Source: a virus. Taken from it: a stretch of DNA of 63,582 bases. Of the stretch, positions 1-8,945 are shown one piece after another. The notes under the pieces were generated by a model that was given only the letters and a program-made list of their open reading frames with translations, was not told where the DNA came from and ran no database searches. The position numbers and the translations under genes were made by a program. The stretch's first letter is position 1. Each line of letters opens with the position of its first letter. The stretch spans positions 1-63,582 of the IMG/VR virus record IMGVR_UViG_3300046011_007723; one strand, given 5' to 3'.

Positions 1-664
1 TAACGAAAAAATTGACCTTTCCTTTCTTTAATCCCAAAATAGTTCCTTTGATTTTGTCTTTAACCATTTGAAAGACAGTCATATCAGTTAAGTCACCGTT
101 ATGATCAAAATAATTTAATTCACCATGATGATAGTATGGGAATATTGGATTTCTAGGCACAATATCAGCATTATTAACCCAACGATAATGCTCAATATTT
201 AATGTGTTTAAGAAATTGATATAGGTATAATTCCCAACTCTTGGTGAACCAAAGGTATATAGGACTGGATTTGGCATATCAGGAAATCTGTGGCAACGAC
301 CAGCAATAAGAGTAGCCATAGCCGCGCCTAACGAATGTCCTGTAAGATACACTTTTCTGTTAGGGTATTTGAGGAATAATTTAGATAAGTCATCCCAAAT
401 ATTATCTACAGATGCTTTAAAGCCGTGATGTACTTTACCTATACCGGAACTGCTAGGAACTAATCTGAATCTAATATCCGCGATAATATCTTCAAGTTTA
501 GTAGGTTGTGTTCCTCTACAAACAACAATAATTGTATCAATGTTAAAAAGGAAATAAGCCTGCGAGCCGTTTTTATCCAAAAATATGGTATTCCAATCTG
601 GAAATTTGTAGTCATCAGTGTAAGCTAATTCACTGAATTTTGCCATCATTAACGGCGTAATCAT
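1..664 (-). CDS. Class 3 (alpha/beta-hydrolase) lipase, partial at window edge
   Basis: The reading frame runs off the left edge of the window; 221 residues are visible. The start ATG at 664 follows a GGGGGTG ribosome binding site. Fungal-type class 3 lipase signatures are visible: an RGTQ segment at about 50-53 (oxyanion region), the nucleophile elbow GHSLGAA at 109-115 with Ser111, the FGSPRVGN strand at 138-145, and NNADIVPR at 164-171 with the likely catalytic Asp167, followed by a candidate His near 179-180. The family hydrolyses acyl esters of glycerolipids. In this fibre/lysis region it may attack outer-membrane lipids during entry or release, which is inference. No signal peptide is visible. 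It is the last visible gene of the leftward fibre cluster. The fold call is strong; the role is open. Confidence 0.9.
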   Translation of the reverse strand, partial: MITPLMMAKFSELAYTDDYKFPDWNTIFLDKNGSQAYFLFNIDTIIVVCRGTQPTKLEDIIADIRFRLVPSSSGIGKVHHGFKASVDNIWDDLSKLFLKYPNRKVYLTGHSLGAAMATLIAGRCHRFPDMPNPVLYTFGSPRVGNYTYINFLNTLNIEHYRWVNNADIVPRNPIFPYYHHGELNYFDHNGDLTDMTVFQMVKDKIKGTILGLKKGKVNFFV

Positions 665-673
665 TTTCACCCC

Positions 674-979
674 CTATAAGCGTTTTCTAACGTTGATTTG
701 AACAATTTCCCTACACGTGAGAGTTTTGTTATTGCTATTTGTTATCACAACATCAAATGACATTGTTGGTGGTTCTAATTCTCCAACGCCAAAATTATAC
801 TGCGCAACTCCGTTGATTGCGTCAGTAATAGTCATATTTTTTAAAAGCGTTACTTTGGCTCTATTTACCCATTTGAGTTTTGCTGTAGAACCTGTCATAT
901 TAATTGGTAATGAAGTAAACGCATCTATACATTTCACTTCAAGTATTGATGCTGTATCTCCTTCAACAAAATTGTACAT
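674..979 (-). CDS. Small Ig-like virion protein, hypothetical
   Basis: A 101-residue protein starting at an ATG preceded by an AAGG site. It is rich in beta-strand pattern, with an opening VEGDTASILEVKCIDA and a segment around 'INMTGSTAKLKWV'. This style resembles N-terminal beta-sandwich domains of phage upper-baseplate (BppU-like) proteins and small Ig-fold tail proteins. No catalytic motif, signal peptide or membrane segment is visible. It sits 9 bp upstream of the lipase gene and 19 bp downstream of the giant repeat gene, in one leftward unit. A structural accessory or carrier for the lipase is possible but inferred. Confidence 0.7.
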   Translation of the reverse strand: MYNFVEGDTASILEVKCIDAFTSLPINMTGSTAKLKWVNRAKVTLLKNMTITDAINGVAQYNFGVGELEPPTMSFDVVITNSNNKTLTCREIVQINVRKRL

Positions 980-998
980 TGCTTTACCTTTTTAAATG

Positions 999-3900
999 TT
1001 AAAAAACTTTTGTCTTAATGCTATACACTGTGACAAATTTTGATTGTATGTTTTCTATTGCTGTAAATTTGACTGGGACACTTTGTTCTGAGTCAAATTT
1101 ACTGTGTATGTTGAATTGAGTTGTAAATTTAGTCTTAACTTTATATTTCGTTGAGAATCTACATTTAACCTTGTATCTAACTACACCAATAACAGAATTA
1201 GCCGCGCCCGTATTTAAAGATACAAATGCAGTGTTACCTGCTAATGTTGTTACGGAACTACATGTTACACTACCAATTGAAGTAGAAGCGTTTATACCAG
1301 AAAGTTTTGCCGCTTTATTTTCTGGATTAAGGTTAAATTCACCAACAGTTTCTACGCCATGTACACCAACGTAAGAAGATTTTCCTACTGTGTTAACTCT
1401 TCCAAACGTAGGATTACCGCGTAATTTAACTGTAACATTAGCTCCGGTGTTACCAATTGAAGTGGTAGCAAGATTCCACTTCAACATGTTAACAAGAACT
1501 TTATTTACAACTGCAGTTACTGAATTTCCTAGTAATGAAACAACAACTTTTGTTTCAACATTACCAATTACGGTTGATCCTGATTCGCCTGTTATTGCTA
1601 CTGTTTCTGACGGAGTTTCATTTCCAACAAATAGGTTTGCTGTTGTTCCGTTTAAATTTATTTCTACAAACTTAGAAACGATTCCACTAGATACATAAAC
1701 AGAATTTCCATATATAACGTTTATGTTATTTGAATAAACATCATTAATATTAGTGGTTGACGCGTTTCCAGTTAGCCCTACAATTATATTGGTTGGTTCT
1801 GTTCCAACAGAAGTTGATGCTGTATTACCTTGTATAGTTTTTGTATTAAATACAGAATCAATTGAATTTAATTCAGTTGCTAAAATGTTTCCTGTAGCAA
1901 AGGCATTAACGACACCAATTATATTTCCTAATGTTGTCGAACTAGTCTCGCCAGTTAAACCTACTGTAATACTTTTTGATACATATCCAGCTAATGCCAC
2001 AGAAGAAACTTCGGTTAACCGTATAGAACTTGACTGTGTTACACTATCAATTTGCGTAGATATTGAATTACCAAAAATTGGTAATGATACAGATACCTTT
2101 GCAATTTGAGCTGATGCTTGAGTTCCGGTTAAACCTACTGTAATATTTTTAGTTGGTGAATTAACAGATACTATTACAGATTCACCAAATAAGGTTGCAT
2201 CTGTTGATTTATTTACATTTCCTGTAGATAAACTTATTGCATTACCGCTAACCCCAACTATCGTATTTGTGGGTTCTGTTCCAACAGCACCTGCGCCGGT
2301 GTTACCAAAAATAGATATAGATCTATCAGCGCCAACTGTTCCAGTTGTAAATGTAGAAATTACCCCTATAGTTGAAACACTGCCAAATCGGTATACATAT
2401 CCAACATTAACGTCAGCAGAATTACCGCTAACCCCAACTATCGTATTTGTGGGTTCTGTTCCAACAGCACCTGAGCCGGTGTTACCTGTAATTTCGATTG
2501 AACTTGATTTATTTACAAAACCAACATTAACGTCAGCAGAATTACCGCTAACCCCAACTATCGTATTTGTGGGTTCTGTTCCAACAGCACCTGAGCCGGT
2601 GTTACCTGTAATTTCAGTAGAGTTTGATCCAAAAATTGAACCGCTAACATTTGAAGCATAAACGTTAACAATTTCAATTGAACTTGATTTATTTACATTG
2701 TCAACATATGATGTTGTTAAGTTACCGCTTAATCCTACAGTAACATTTGTTGGCTCTGTTCCAACCGAACCAGTTGCTGTATTACCAGAAATACTAGTGA
2801 CACTAAATTTATCTAAATTTCCAGCATTAACGTCAGCAGAATTACCGCTTAATCCTACAATTAGATTAGTTGGTTCAGTTCCTATGGATATTGCTGCTGT
2901 ATTACCAAAAATCCCTAATGATACAAAGCTAGCAACATTTCCTACTTCTGTTGTACAATCAACATTAGAAATTAGGATATTTGCTTTAATAACACCAGCA
3001 TTAACGTCAGCAGAATTACCGCTTAATCCTACAATTAGATTAGTTGGTTCTGTTCCAACAGAACCTGAACCGGTGTTACCAGAAATACTAGTGACACTAA
3101 ATTTATCTAAATTTCCAGCATATGACGAAATAGCGTTACCGCTAACTCCAACTATCGTATTATTTGGTTCTGTTCCAACAGAACCTGAACCGGTGTTACC
3201 AGAAATACTAGTGACACTAAATTTATCTAAATTTCCAGCATTAACGTCAGCAAAATTACCGCTTAATCCTACAGTAACATTTGTTGGCTCAGTTCCAACA
3301 GAACCAGAACCGGTGTTGCCATAAATTGAAACAAAATTAGATTTTGTTATGTCACCAAGTTCAAAGGCGGCGTAAGCATAATTTAATTGCTGTGTAGTAT
3401 CAATAGATATTGCACCAGCATTAACTGCTATTTGGTTTCCTGTTGGGTCAAATAATATGTTTACATCACTTGACCCAACACCGGTGTTAGTCAAATTTCC
3501 AAAAATACTACTTTCAATAAATTGAGATGTAGTTAAATTATTTGTTGAAACTGTACTTTCGTTACCGCTTAACCCTACAATTACATTAGTTGGTTCAATA
3601 CCTATAGATATTGCTGCTGTTGTTCCACTAATAGATACATCAGAATACTGAATTACATTTCCAGTATAAAAAACAGAGTCAACACCTGCAATTGATATAT
3701 TATTATTTGTAAATATATCACCAGCATATGACGAAATAGCGTCACCGCTTAACCCTATTTCTATGTTATTTGATAATGTTCCTACTGCTGTAGTTGCAGT
3801 GTTACCAGAAATTGTTAATGAAGTAGATTCTGTTACATTACCTATTGAACCAGATGTTGTATTTTCGTTTACATTTAAAGATAAATTTGCGTTTACAGAA

Positions 3901-5087
3901 TTTATGTATGATGTGGCTAATTCGTTTGAAATTGTTAAATTTCTAAATGTAGTAACCGCGCCGGCGTTTGATTCCGAAGATATACCTGTAGATGCAACAG
4001 ATAAAGATTGCGTGACTGTCCCTACGGATAAACTTGCTCCAGTACCAGTTAATCCTATAACAGTATTATTAGTCTCAACCCCGATAGCAGTTGATGCGAC
4101 GTTACCGTTTAATCCTATAACAGTATTGTTAGGCTCGGAACCGATAGCAGTTGATGCTACAGTACCAGTTAAACCTATAACAGTATTATTAGTCTCAACC
4201 CCGATAGCAGTTGATGCTACAGTACCAGTTAAACCTATTATGGTGTTATTGGGTTCAGACCCGATAGCAGTTGATGCGACGTTACCGTTTAATCCTACAT
4301 TAATGTCATTACCAACTATTCCTATAACAGTTGATGCTGTATTACCGGTTAAACCAACAACAGTATTGTTAGGCTCGGAACCGATAGCAGTTGATGCGAC
4401 GTTACCGTTTAATCCTACATTAATGTCATTACCAACTATTCCTATAACAGTTGATGCTGTATTACCGGTTAAACCTATTATGGTGTTATTGAGTTCAGAC
4501 CCGATAGCAGTTGATGCTGTATTACCGGTTAACCCAATAGAGGTTAGTTTTGTTAAATCCCCAACAACAGAACCAACAAATACACCAGACGTGGAGTAAG
4601 TTGAAGTTGGTGTCAACGAATTCAATAATATAGATGCTGCGACATTTGCAACAGTAATATTTTTAGAATTTGTTACTGTACCAGTATTTGATGTTAATGT
4701 GTTACCTGTACTTGCAATTTGAGAAGATTGCGCAACTAAGCCTACCGATACAGCGGCAGAATTTCCAGTTATATTGACTGTAACATTAGAAACAAATGAA
4801 TTTACGCTACCTGTAGCAAAGACAGATAAAGTAGCTATTGAATTTGTGGTTGGTTCTGTTCCTACTGCTGATGTAGCAGTATTACCAGAAATAGATACGG
4901 TATTTGAAGTTGAATATCCTACTGTACCGATATTAACGGTTGCGGATGCACCAATTAGCGGTATGTAAGCTATATGATTTACAGACGCAACAAAACCTGA
5001 CCCCATCGTAATGAAGCCAGATTCCATGTAACTTGCATCTATAAAATCACTAAGATAATACGATGAATTGTTAGATATAATAGACAT
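999..5087 (-). CDS. 1362-aa repeat-built fibre/adhesin protein
   Basis: Nearly the whole protein consists of 20-22-residue imperfect repeats of the form V-G-L-(T/S)-G-N-x-A-S-x-x-(I/V)-G-(T/S)-E-P-x-N. A beta-solenoid or beta-roll built from stacked Gly/Thr/Ser/Asn turns is expected. Similar VG-TG repeat proteins occur as tail-fibre-like proteins in marine myoviruses (family knowledge). The N-terminus (about 1-40) is non-repeated and may attach to the virion. The last 57 residues switch to a different array of six 10-residue units ending in K-F-x-T-like motifs. There is no signal peptide or membrane segment. The repeats keep long antisense frames open, and these are not genes. Role: probably a long side fibre or virion decoration. 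Confidence 0.8.
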   Translation of the reverse strand: MSIISNNSSYYLSDFIDASYMESGFITMGSGFVASVNHIAYIPLIGASATVNIGTVGYSTSNTVSISGNTATSAVGTEPTTNSIATLSVFATGSVNSFVSNVTVNITGNSAAVSVGLVAQSSQIASTGNTLTSNTGTVTNSKNITVANVAASILLNSLTPTSTYSTSGVFVGSVVGDLTKLTSIGLTGNTASTAIGSELNNTIIGLTGNTASTVIGIVGNDINVGLNGNVASTAIGSEPNNTVVGLTGNTASTVIGIVGNDINVGLNGNVASTAIGSEPNNTIIGLTGTVASTAIGVETNNTVIGLTGTVASTAIGSEPNNTVIGLNGNVASTAIGVETNNTVIGLTGTGASLSVGTVTQSLSVASTGISSESNAGAVTTFRNLTISNELATSYINSVNANLSLNVNENTTSGSIGNVTESTSLTISGNTATTAVGTLSNNIEIGLSGDAISSYAGDIFTNNNISIAGVDSVFYTGNVIQYSDVSISGTTAAISIGIEPTNVIVGLSGNESTVSTNNLTTSQFIESSIFGNLTNTGVGSSDVNILFDPTGNQIAVNAGAISIDTTQQLNYAYAAFELGDITKSNFVSIYGNTGSGSVGTEPTNVTVGLSGNFADVNAGNLDKFSVTSISGNTGSGSVGTEPNNTIVGVSGNAISSYAGNLDKFSVTSISGNTGSGSVGTEPTNLIVGLSGNSADVNAGVIKANILISNVDCTTEVGNVASFVSLGIFGNTAAISIGTEPTNLIVGLSGNSADVNAGNLDKFSVTSISGNTATGSVGTEPTNVTVGLSGNLTTSYVDNVNKSSSIEIVNVYASNVSGSIFGSNSTEITGNTGSGAVGTEPTNTIVGVSGNSADVNVGFVNKSSSIEITGNTGSGAVGTEPTNTIVGVSGNSADVNVGYVYRFGSVSTIGVISTFTTGTVGADRSISIFGNTGAGAVGTEPTNTIVGVSGNAISLSTGNVNKSTDATLFGESVIVSVNSPTKNITVGLTGTQASAQIAKVSVSLPIFGNSISTQIDSVTQSSSIRLTEVSSVALAGYVSKSITVGLTGETSSTTLGNIIGVVNAFATGNILATELNSIDSVFNTKTIQGNTASTSVGTEPTNIIVGLTGNASTTNINDVYSNNINVIYGNSVYVSSGIVSKFVEINLNGTTANLFVGNETPSETVAITGESGSTVIGNVETKVVVSLLGNSVTAVVNKVLVNMLKWNLATTSIGNTGANVTVKLRGNPTFGRVNTVGKSSYVGVHGVETVGEFNLNPENKAAKLSGINASTSIGSVTCSSVTTLAGNTAFVSLNTGAANSVIGVVRYKVKCRFSTKYKVKTKFTTQFNIHSKFDSEQSVPVKFTAIENIQSKFVTVYSIKTKVF
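1002..1175 (-). repeat. Six 10-residue repeats at the C-terminus of the 1362-aa protein
   Basis: The C-terminal region reads as six successive decapeptides: KYKVKCRFST-like, KYKVKTKFTT, QFNIHSKFDS, EQSVPVKFTA, IENIQSKFVT and VYSIKTKVF. Each has alternating hydrophobic residues and a K/R-F pair near position 7-8. This pattern suggests six short beta strands forming a cap or a triangular beta-helix end. It differs completely from the VG-TG array before it. Confidence 0.7.
1190..4960 (-). repeat. Long coding tandem repeat array (60-bp unit, 120-bp higher-order unit)
   Basis: Inside the 1362-aa gene the coding repeats are also near-identical at DNA level. For example the block 4261-4380 is repeated almost exactly at 4381-4500 (period 120 bp). 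The block starting at 2401 recurs at 2521, and related 120-bp periodicity is seen at 3001-3240. Such identity implies recent duplication or gene conversion, and the array is likely to vary in length between relatives. Confidence 0.85.
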
Positions 5088-5189
5088 TAACTTGTAGGCA
5101 TCCTTTGCAAATTAGTTAGACTAGCACTTATATCATATCAATTATCGTATTATATACACAAATAATAATATAAGATTTACAATTATTTA

Positions 5190-5648
5190 TTATGCAATTC
5201 TGATTAACGCATTAGAAGCATCATTTGTAGGCATAGTCAAAGTAAATGTACCAGCAGTAACAGTTTGCGCACCAAAAGTATGAACTGAAACCGCATTTTT
5301 ACCTGCGGCTGTGTCATTATAAATAAGAACAGCATCAAATGCGGTTGTTAATGTCACACCGGTAAAAACAATTGAAGCAGAAGGCGTAAAAAATGCTGTT
5401 GTGCCAGAAGTTGTTGGTGCTGTTGCAGTTGTCACACCTATGCCGCCGGCGGTATAACCTGTTCCTGTAACTTCACCAGTTGATGAATAAGCACTAGTTC
5501 CCGCGCCTAATGAAGCTGTTGTTAAAAATAATGCAGCTTTAAATGTATCTTTAGTAGTCGCAGCACGAACTACTGTTGTTCCAAAGGCATGCACCCCATT
5601 AAGAATATCTTGTTTGAAGCTTGTTGCCATTGCTTGGGTATTAGCCAT
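5190..5648 (-). CDS. Conserved small virion protein
   Basis: A 152-residue, Ala/Thr/Gly-rich protein without charged clusters. It begins with a short helix-like stretch containing 'SFKQDILNGVHAFGTT' and continues as beta-rich sequence ending 'NDASNALIRIA'. The same start pattern (SFK.-ELLNG.H.FG) is common in small structural proteins of marine phages (family recollection, function unknown). Its ATG overlaps the stop of the 64-residue gene upstream, so the two are translationally coupled. No enzyme motif is seen. Probably a head or tail decoration protein. Confidence 0.75.
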   Translation of the reverse strand: MANTQAMATSFKQDILNGVHAFGTTVVRAATTKDTFKAALFLTTASLGAGTSAYSSTGEVTGTGYTAGGIGVTTATAPTTSGTTAFFTPSASIVFTGVTLTTAFDAVLIYNDTAAGKNAVSVHTFGAQTVTAGTFTLTMPTNDASNALIRIA

Positions 5649-5842
5649 TAAAATTCTCCTATTACTGTCTCTGAAAATGTAGCGGGTTGTTTAAGTGTTA
5701 AATGAACGTCACGTCTGACTAATTCTCCATCTAAATGGTATTCAGTCCAATTTGATATTTCATTATCTGATTCATCAGAACCTTCTGTTTTTATAAGTAA
5801 AGATTCTTCCAAATCACCTTTTGTTGTAAAAATTAATGCCAT
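5648..5842 (-). CDS. Small conserved hypothetical, coupled to the 152-aa virion protein
   Basis: A 64-residue acidic protein beginning MALIFTTKGDLEESLL. The start ATG follows a GAGGAATA site. It ends within the start codon of the next gene (stop/start overlap at 5648). A TATAAATA late-promoter element lies 42 bp upstream, so this is the first gene of a short late unit with the 152-aa protein. No known domain is recognised. The pairing with its neighbour recurs in related phages as far as I recall. Confidence 0.7.
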   Translation of the reverse strand: MALIFTTKGDLEESLLIKTEGSDESDNEISNWTEYHLDGELVRRDVHLTLKQPATFSETVIGEF

Positions 5843-5883
5843 TATTATTCCTCATTATTATTTATAAATTCAATATTACTTTA

Positions 5884-5891
5884 TATTTATA
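5884..5891 (-). promoter_or_regulatory. T4-type late promoter (TATAAATA)
   Basis: The minus strand reads TATAAATA, the exact T4 late promoter core, 42 bp before the start at 5842. A second TATAAATA at 5859-5866 lies too close to the start codon to leave room for a leader with the ribosome binding site. There is no -35 element, as expected for gp55/gp33-dependent promoters. Confidence 0.7.
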
Positions 5892-5903
5892 TGAAATTAT
5901 CTT

Positions 5904-7607
5904 TTATACCCCAGTTAGATAACTATTTGCATTTGCTGTCCAAGTAATCCCTGTGCTATTTCCATATAATACCACTGATGTATTTGCAGCTGGAGAAAAT
6001 GTTCCAGTTTTAGTTAATGCAGCACTTGAACTATAAATTCCAGTAACACCTCCAGTATTTGCCCATGCACCAAATCTAAATTCTACTAAAGGTACACCGC
6101 CGAAATTTGAAGGATTTAAAAATACTGCTTCATAAATAGAAGTAGAAGCTCCAACTGCTGCTCCTGCAGCATTTCCCGTTCCTTCGTATCTTATTCGCAC
6201 ATAATTAGCAGTAGAAATATATGCTACAGATTGATAACTTCTATCTCCGGCATTCATCATAAATTTATCCCTTGCTGGATTAGATGCACTTAACCCGCTA
6301 TATAAAGAAGATCCACTACCAAAGGTAATATATGAATTTGAACCAACATAACAACTGGTGTATCCAGTATTATTAAATGTCCAAGTAAAGGGAAATGGTA
6401 CGTTTACACTTGCATCATCGGAAGATGCTCTCTGTAATGAAGTCCATGTTCCGCCAGTAGTTGGTGGCCAAGGTGTTGTTGAAGACGCACCTAATTTAGG
6501 AACAGCATTTCCAGATGCTACGGCATATGTAGCAGTAGAATCAGTAACAGTTATATTTGAACTTGTTGCAATTATAGTTCCTGATGTGCTTCCAGTTCTT
6601 ACAGATAATGTAAATACTGAGCTTTCTGCAATACCATTTGCAAATAAAGCTTTTACTACAGACCCAGCTCCTGATGATACTGTAATTGACCCGCTTAATA
6701 GACCATCAGTAAATCTTGATCCTGTCATTGTAGTACCAGAAACAGTATTTATAGTGTAATACAACGTAACAGAACTAGCAGGTGTTATGCTAACATTAAA
6801 CGTAACAGAGTTTCCTTCAACTACAGTTGTTACATTAGGCGTTACCGTTCCTGTAGGATTTGTTGATGTATCATCAACTGTTATGGATGCTGTTCCTAAA
6901 TTATAAGCACCAAAATATGCGGCAATAGAAAGAGATTCAAATCCTTCAGTAAGTAAATCATTTAAAAAACTATATGATATTATATTTTGTGAATTTGTTG
7001 AAATAGTCCAAGAAGTTCGTAAGGTTGTAACGTCTGCAGAAGATATAGTTCCTGAATTTTGTAGCGAAATCGTTTTAGATGTGTATCCGCCACAATTTCC
7101 TAACGTTAATATTAAATTAGGCGCGGTGCCCTCATTAGTTGATGCTGTGGTAAATGCAAATGTATTTACAGTAATTGCAGGAATTGTGAAAACTTGACTG
7201 GTCCAAATAACAGGACCAGTAATACTGCCAGTTCTAACCTCTACTTTAAATGTTTTAGAAGTTTTTGATGGGTTTCCAATAAACGCAGGGTATAAAGTAA
7301 AGGAACCTGTTTCACTTGCAACAGATATCGTAGAATTTGTTGTAACAAAATCAGACGAAACAGTTGTTATATGCGAAATAGTTTGATATAACGTCATACT
7401 AGAACTTGCGCCCTTTACATATAGTGTAAATACTCCATTAGTATTTTCATATATGGTATAATTTGTTGCTGCATTAAGAAATATATCATATGGCCAAAAG
7501 CCTGCCTTTACATAATTATACTCATCAAATAAGTCAAATACACCAGAAGCAGAACTAGAACTTACTATAGACGAATTTCCAAATATTAAACCCGAATTTC
7601 TTCTCAT
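5904..7607 (-). CDS. Tail fibre/adhesin with Calx-beta-like repeats
   Basis: The start is set at the ATG at 7607, six bases after a GGGTG site and overlapping the stop of the upstream gene (TAATG); this gives 567 residues. The N-terminus contains a motif with 'SGVFDLFDEYNYVKAGFWP', a pattern seen at the head of many phage adhesion proteins. The middle (about 50-370) holds two or three beta-sandwich repeats with 'EGNSVTFNVSITPA' and 'DSTATYA'-type signatures resembling Calx-beta or other Ig-like folds. The C-terminal 200 residues are Tyr/Ser/Gly-rich with 'FPFTWTFNNTGYTSCYVGSNSYITFG', typical of jelly-roll binding domains. Likely host or glycan binding, which is inference. Confidence 0.75.
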   Translation of the reverse strand: MRRNSGLIFGNSSIVSSSSASGVFDLFDEYNYVKAGFWPYDIFLNAATNYTIYENTNGVFTLYVKGASSSMTLYQTISHITTVSSDFVTTNSTISVASETGSFTLYPAFIGNPSKTSKTFKVEVRTGSITGPVIWTSQVFTIPAITVNTFAFTTASTNEGTAPNLILTLGNCGGYTSKTISLQNSGTISSADVTTLRTSWTISTNSQNIISYSFLNDLLTEGFESLSIAAYFGAYNLGTASITVDDTSTNPTGTVTPNVTTVVEGNSVTFNVSITPASSVTLYYTINTVSGTTMTGSRFTDGLLSGSITVSSGAGSVVKALFANGIAESSVFTLSVRTGSTSGTIIATSSNITVTDSTATYAVASGNAVPKLGASSTTPWPPTTGGTWTSLQRASSDDASVNVPFPFTWTFNNTGYTSCYVGSNSYITFGSGSSLYSGLSASNPARDKFMMNAGDRSYQSVAYISTANYVRIRYEGTGNAAGAAVGASTSIYEAVFLNPSNFGGVPLVEFRFGAWANTGGVTGIYSSSAALTKTGTFSPAANTSVVLYGNSTGITWTANANSYLTGV

Positions 7608-8281
7608 TATATCACCCATTCCATAGTAACTACTTGCCCATTTTGCCCTGAAGGAGATACACTAGTTCCATTAGATATAGAATATGGAGAAGGGGCACCA
7701 AATAAAGCATTGACATATGTAACAGTAAACCCATTAAAAGTTGAAGAACCCCTATTGACACTAGAAGCTTGTGTGCATGTTTGTATAGTTTGTGAAGCAC
7801 CCCATGCAAACCCTATTGTATATACACCTGGTGGTAAAACTGCACCAGAAGAAAATCTAATCATTGTTTGTCCAACACCAGTAGAAAGTGCGATACCTGA
7901 AAATGAAGTAGATTTTATTTGAGATCCATTAGTGTTACTGCCTGAAGCTATATAAATCAACCCTGTTAGTGAATTTGTATTTGGAGTCACATAATTACCA
8001 ATTGTAAATCCGTTTAAGGTAGCGGTTTTTCCTGTAGTTGTTATTGTAATAGCATCAGTACTATTACCACCATACGCCCAATAGTTCGAACCAGGTGAAC
8101 CGACCATACCAGCACTTGTCGTATAATTACTTGAAACGCCTTCTGTTACACTTGAATTTCTAGATAAATATACAATTTGCCCAGGATCACTAATCAACGA
8201 CCTTGTTAGGTTATGTACACCAGTAGTTTTTGATTGTTGACCAGTCCCAATCAAACCATTATTGGTTGTATAAAACCCCAT
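7607..8281 (-). CDS. Beta-rich virion/adhesin protein, hypothetical
   Basis: A 224-residue protein with an N-terminus reminiscent of the 567-aa neighbour (short 'xxxGLIG' opening then 'GVHNL'). The body is Ser/Thr/Gly-rich and the end, 'NGQVVTMEWVI', is compact. It is coupled at both ends: its start overlaps the stop of the 120-aa gene at 8281, and its stop overlaps the start at 7607. No catalytic motif is visible. A fibre component or receptor-binding tip is plausible. Confidence 0.65.
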   Translation of the reverse strand: MGFYTTNNGLIGTGQQSKTTGVHNLTRSLISDPGQIVYLSRNSSVTEGVSSNYTTSAGMVGSPGSNYWAYGGNSTDAITITTTGKTATLNGFTIGNYVTPNTNSLTGLIYIASGSNTNGSQIKSTSFSGIALSTGVGQTMIRFSSGAVLPPGVYTIGFAWGASQTIQTCTQASSVNRGSSTFNGFTVTYVNALFGAPSPYSISNGTSVSPSGQNGQVVTMEWVI

Positions 8282-8643
8282 TATGAAATCTCCTCATAAG
8301 AGCATATAGCTTCAAGGCTTGTAGTTGCACTAGCAAATAGCCTAATAGAATCATTTTCTTCAAGATAAATTGATGTGTCTTTAGATAGTAAAACTAAAGT
8401 TGCATATCCAGGAACAGATACAGCAAAGGCTAACCTGTACGAAGTTGTTTGATTTTTATAAACATCAGCGGTTATACTTGCTGCCGATGTTCCAACTATA
8501 TTTGAAATGGTAAGCGAATTAATTTTAAACACTTTACCTGAGCCAGATGCATTTGTAACAATAGCAGTTGCCGATGTTCCAACTGCCTGACCAACTGTTT
8601 TTCCAGTAATTGTAGATACACTTACTATATTGGGAGCTGCCAT
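8281..8643 (-). CDS. Conserved small virion protein
   Basis: A 120-residue beta-rich protein starting MAAPNIVSVSTITGKT. It has alternating hydrophobic/Thr residues and an acidic patch 'YLEENDSIRLFAS' near the C-terminus. Similar 'APNIV.V.TITGK' proteins recur in marine phages as structural proteins (family recollection). Likely a small ring or fibre-associated beta-sandwich. It shares a junction with the next gene. Confidence 0.7.
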   Translation of the reverse strand: MAAPNIVSVSTITGKTVGQAVGTSATAIVTNASGSGKVFKINSLTISNIVGTSAASITADVYKNQTTSYRLAFAVSVPGYATLVLLSKDTSIYLEENDSIRLFASATTSLEAICSYEEIS

Positions 8644-8655
8644 AAATTTTCCTTA

Positions 8656-8943
8656 TTAACCAAATACGATAGCCATTGCTATAGCCTTTCCTGTTGTAAT
8701 ACCGCCCCCGCCGCCAGTTGGTGCTGCTGACGTCCAAGTAGTTCCGTTTGATGTTAACACATTTCCTGTTGTTCCAGGTGCAACTGTTTGCAGTGCTGAT
8801 GTACCATTTCCTAATAAAACATTATTTGCTGATAATGTGGTAACACCAGTTCCGCCGTTTGGTACAGTCAACGGTGCGCCTAAAGATAAAGAACTAGCTG
8901 TTGTGTCAATTCGATCGTTTACGTGATTTAAACTAATAGCCAT
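8656..8943 (-). CDS. Short fibre module protein (GGTG/NNVLLGNGT motif)
   Basis: A 95-residue protein whose middle matches the module found in the longer fibre gene at 15137-15976: 'GGTGVTTLSANNVLLGNGT', then 'VAPGTTGNVLTSNGTTW' and 'TSAA'. It then ends with a Gly run and a short hydrophobic tail. It looks like a stand-alone fibre anchor or shaft fragment, either a small trimeric fibre component or the stump of a truncated fibre. Start and stop are intact with a ribosome binding site, so it is called as a gene. Confidence 0.65.
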   Translation of the reverse strand: MAISLNHVNDRIDTTASSLSLGAPLTVPNGGTGVTTLSANNVLLGNGTSALQTVAPGTTGNVLTSNGTTWTSAAPTGGGGGITTGKAIAMAIVFG

Positions 8944-8945
8944 AA

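Noticed and set aside
3763-4599. Long plus-strand open frame (278 codons) and others opposite the 1362-aa repeat gene
   Set aside because: They mirror the repeats of the minus-strand gene; no ribosome binding sites and low-complexity sequence.
5180-5187. AATAAATA near the end of the 152-aa gene as late promoter for the 1362-aa gene
   Set aside because: About 95 bp from the start and not a perfect core; too weak to call.
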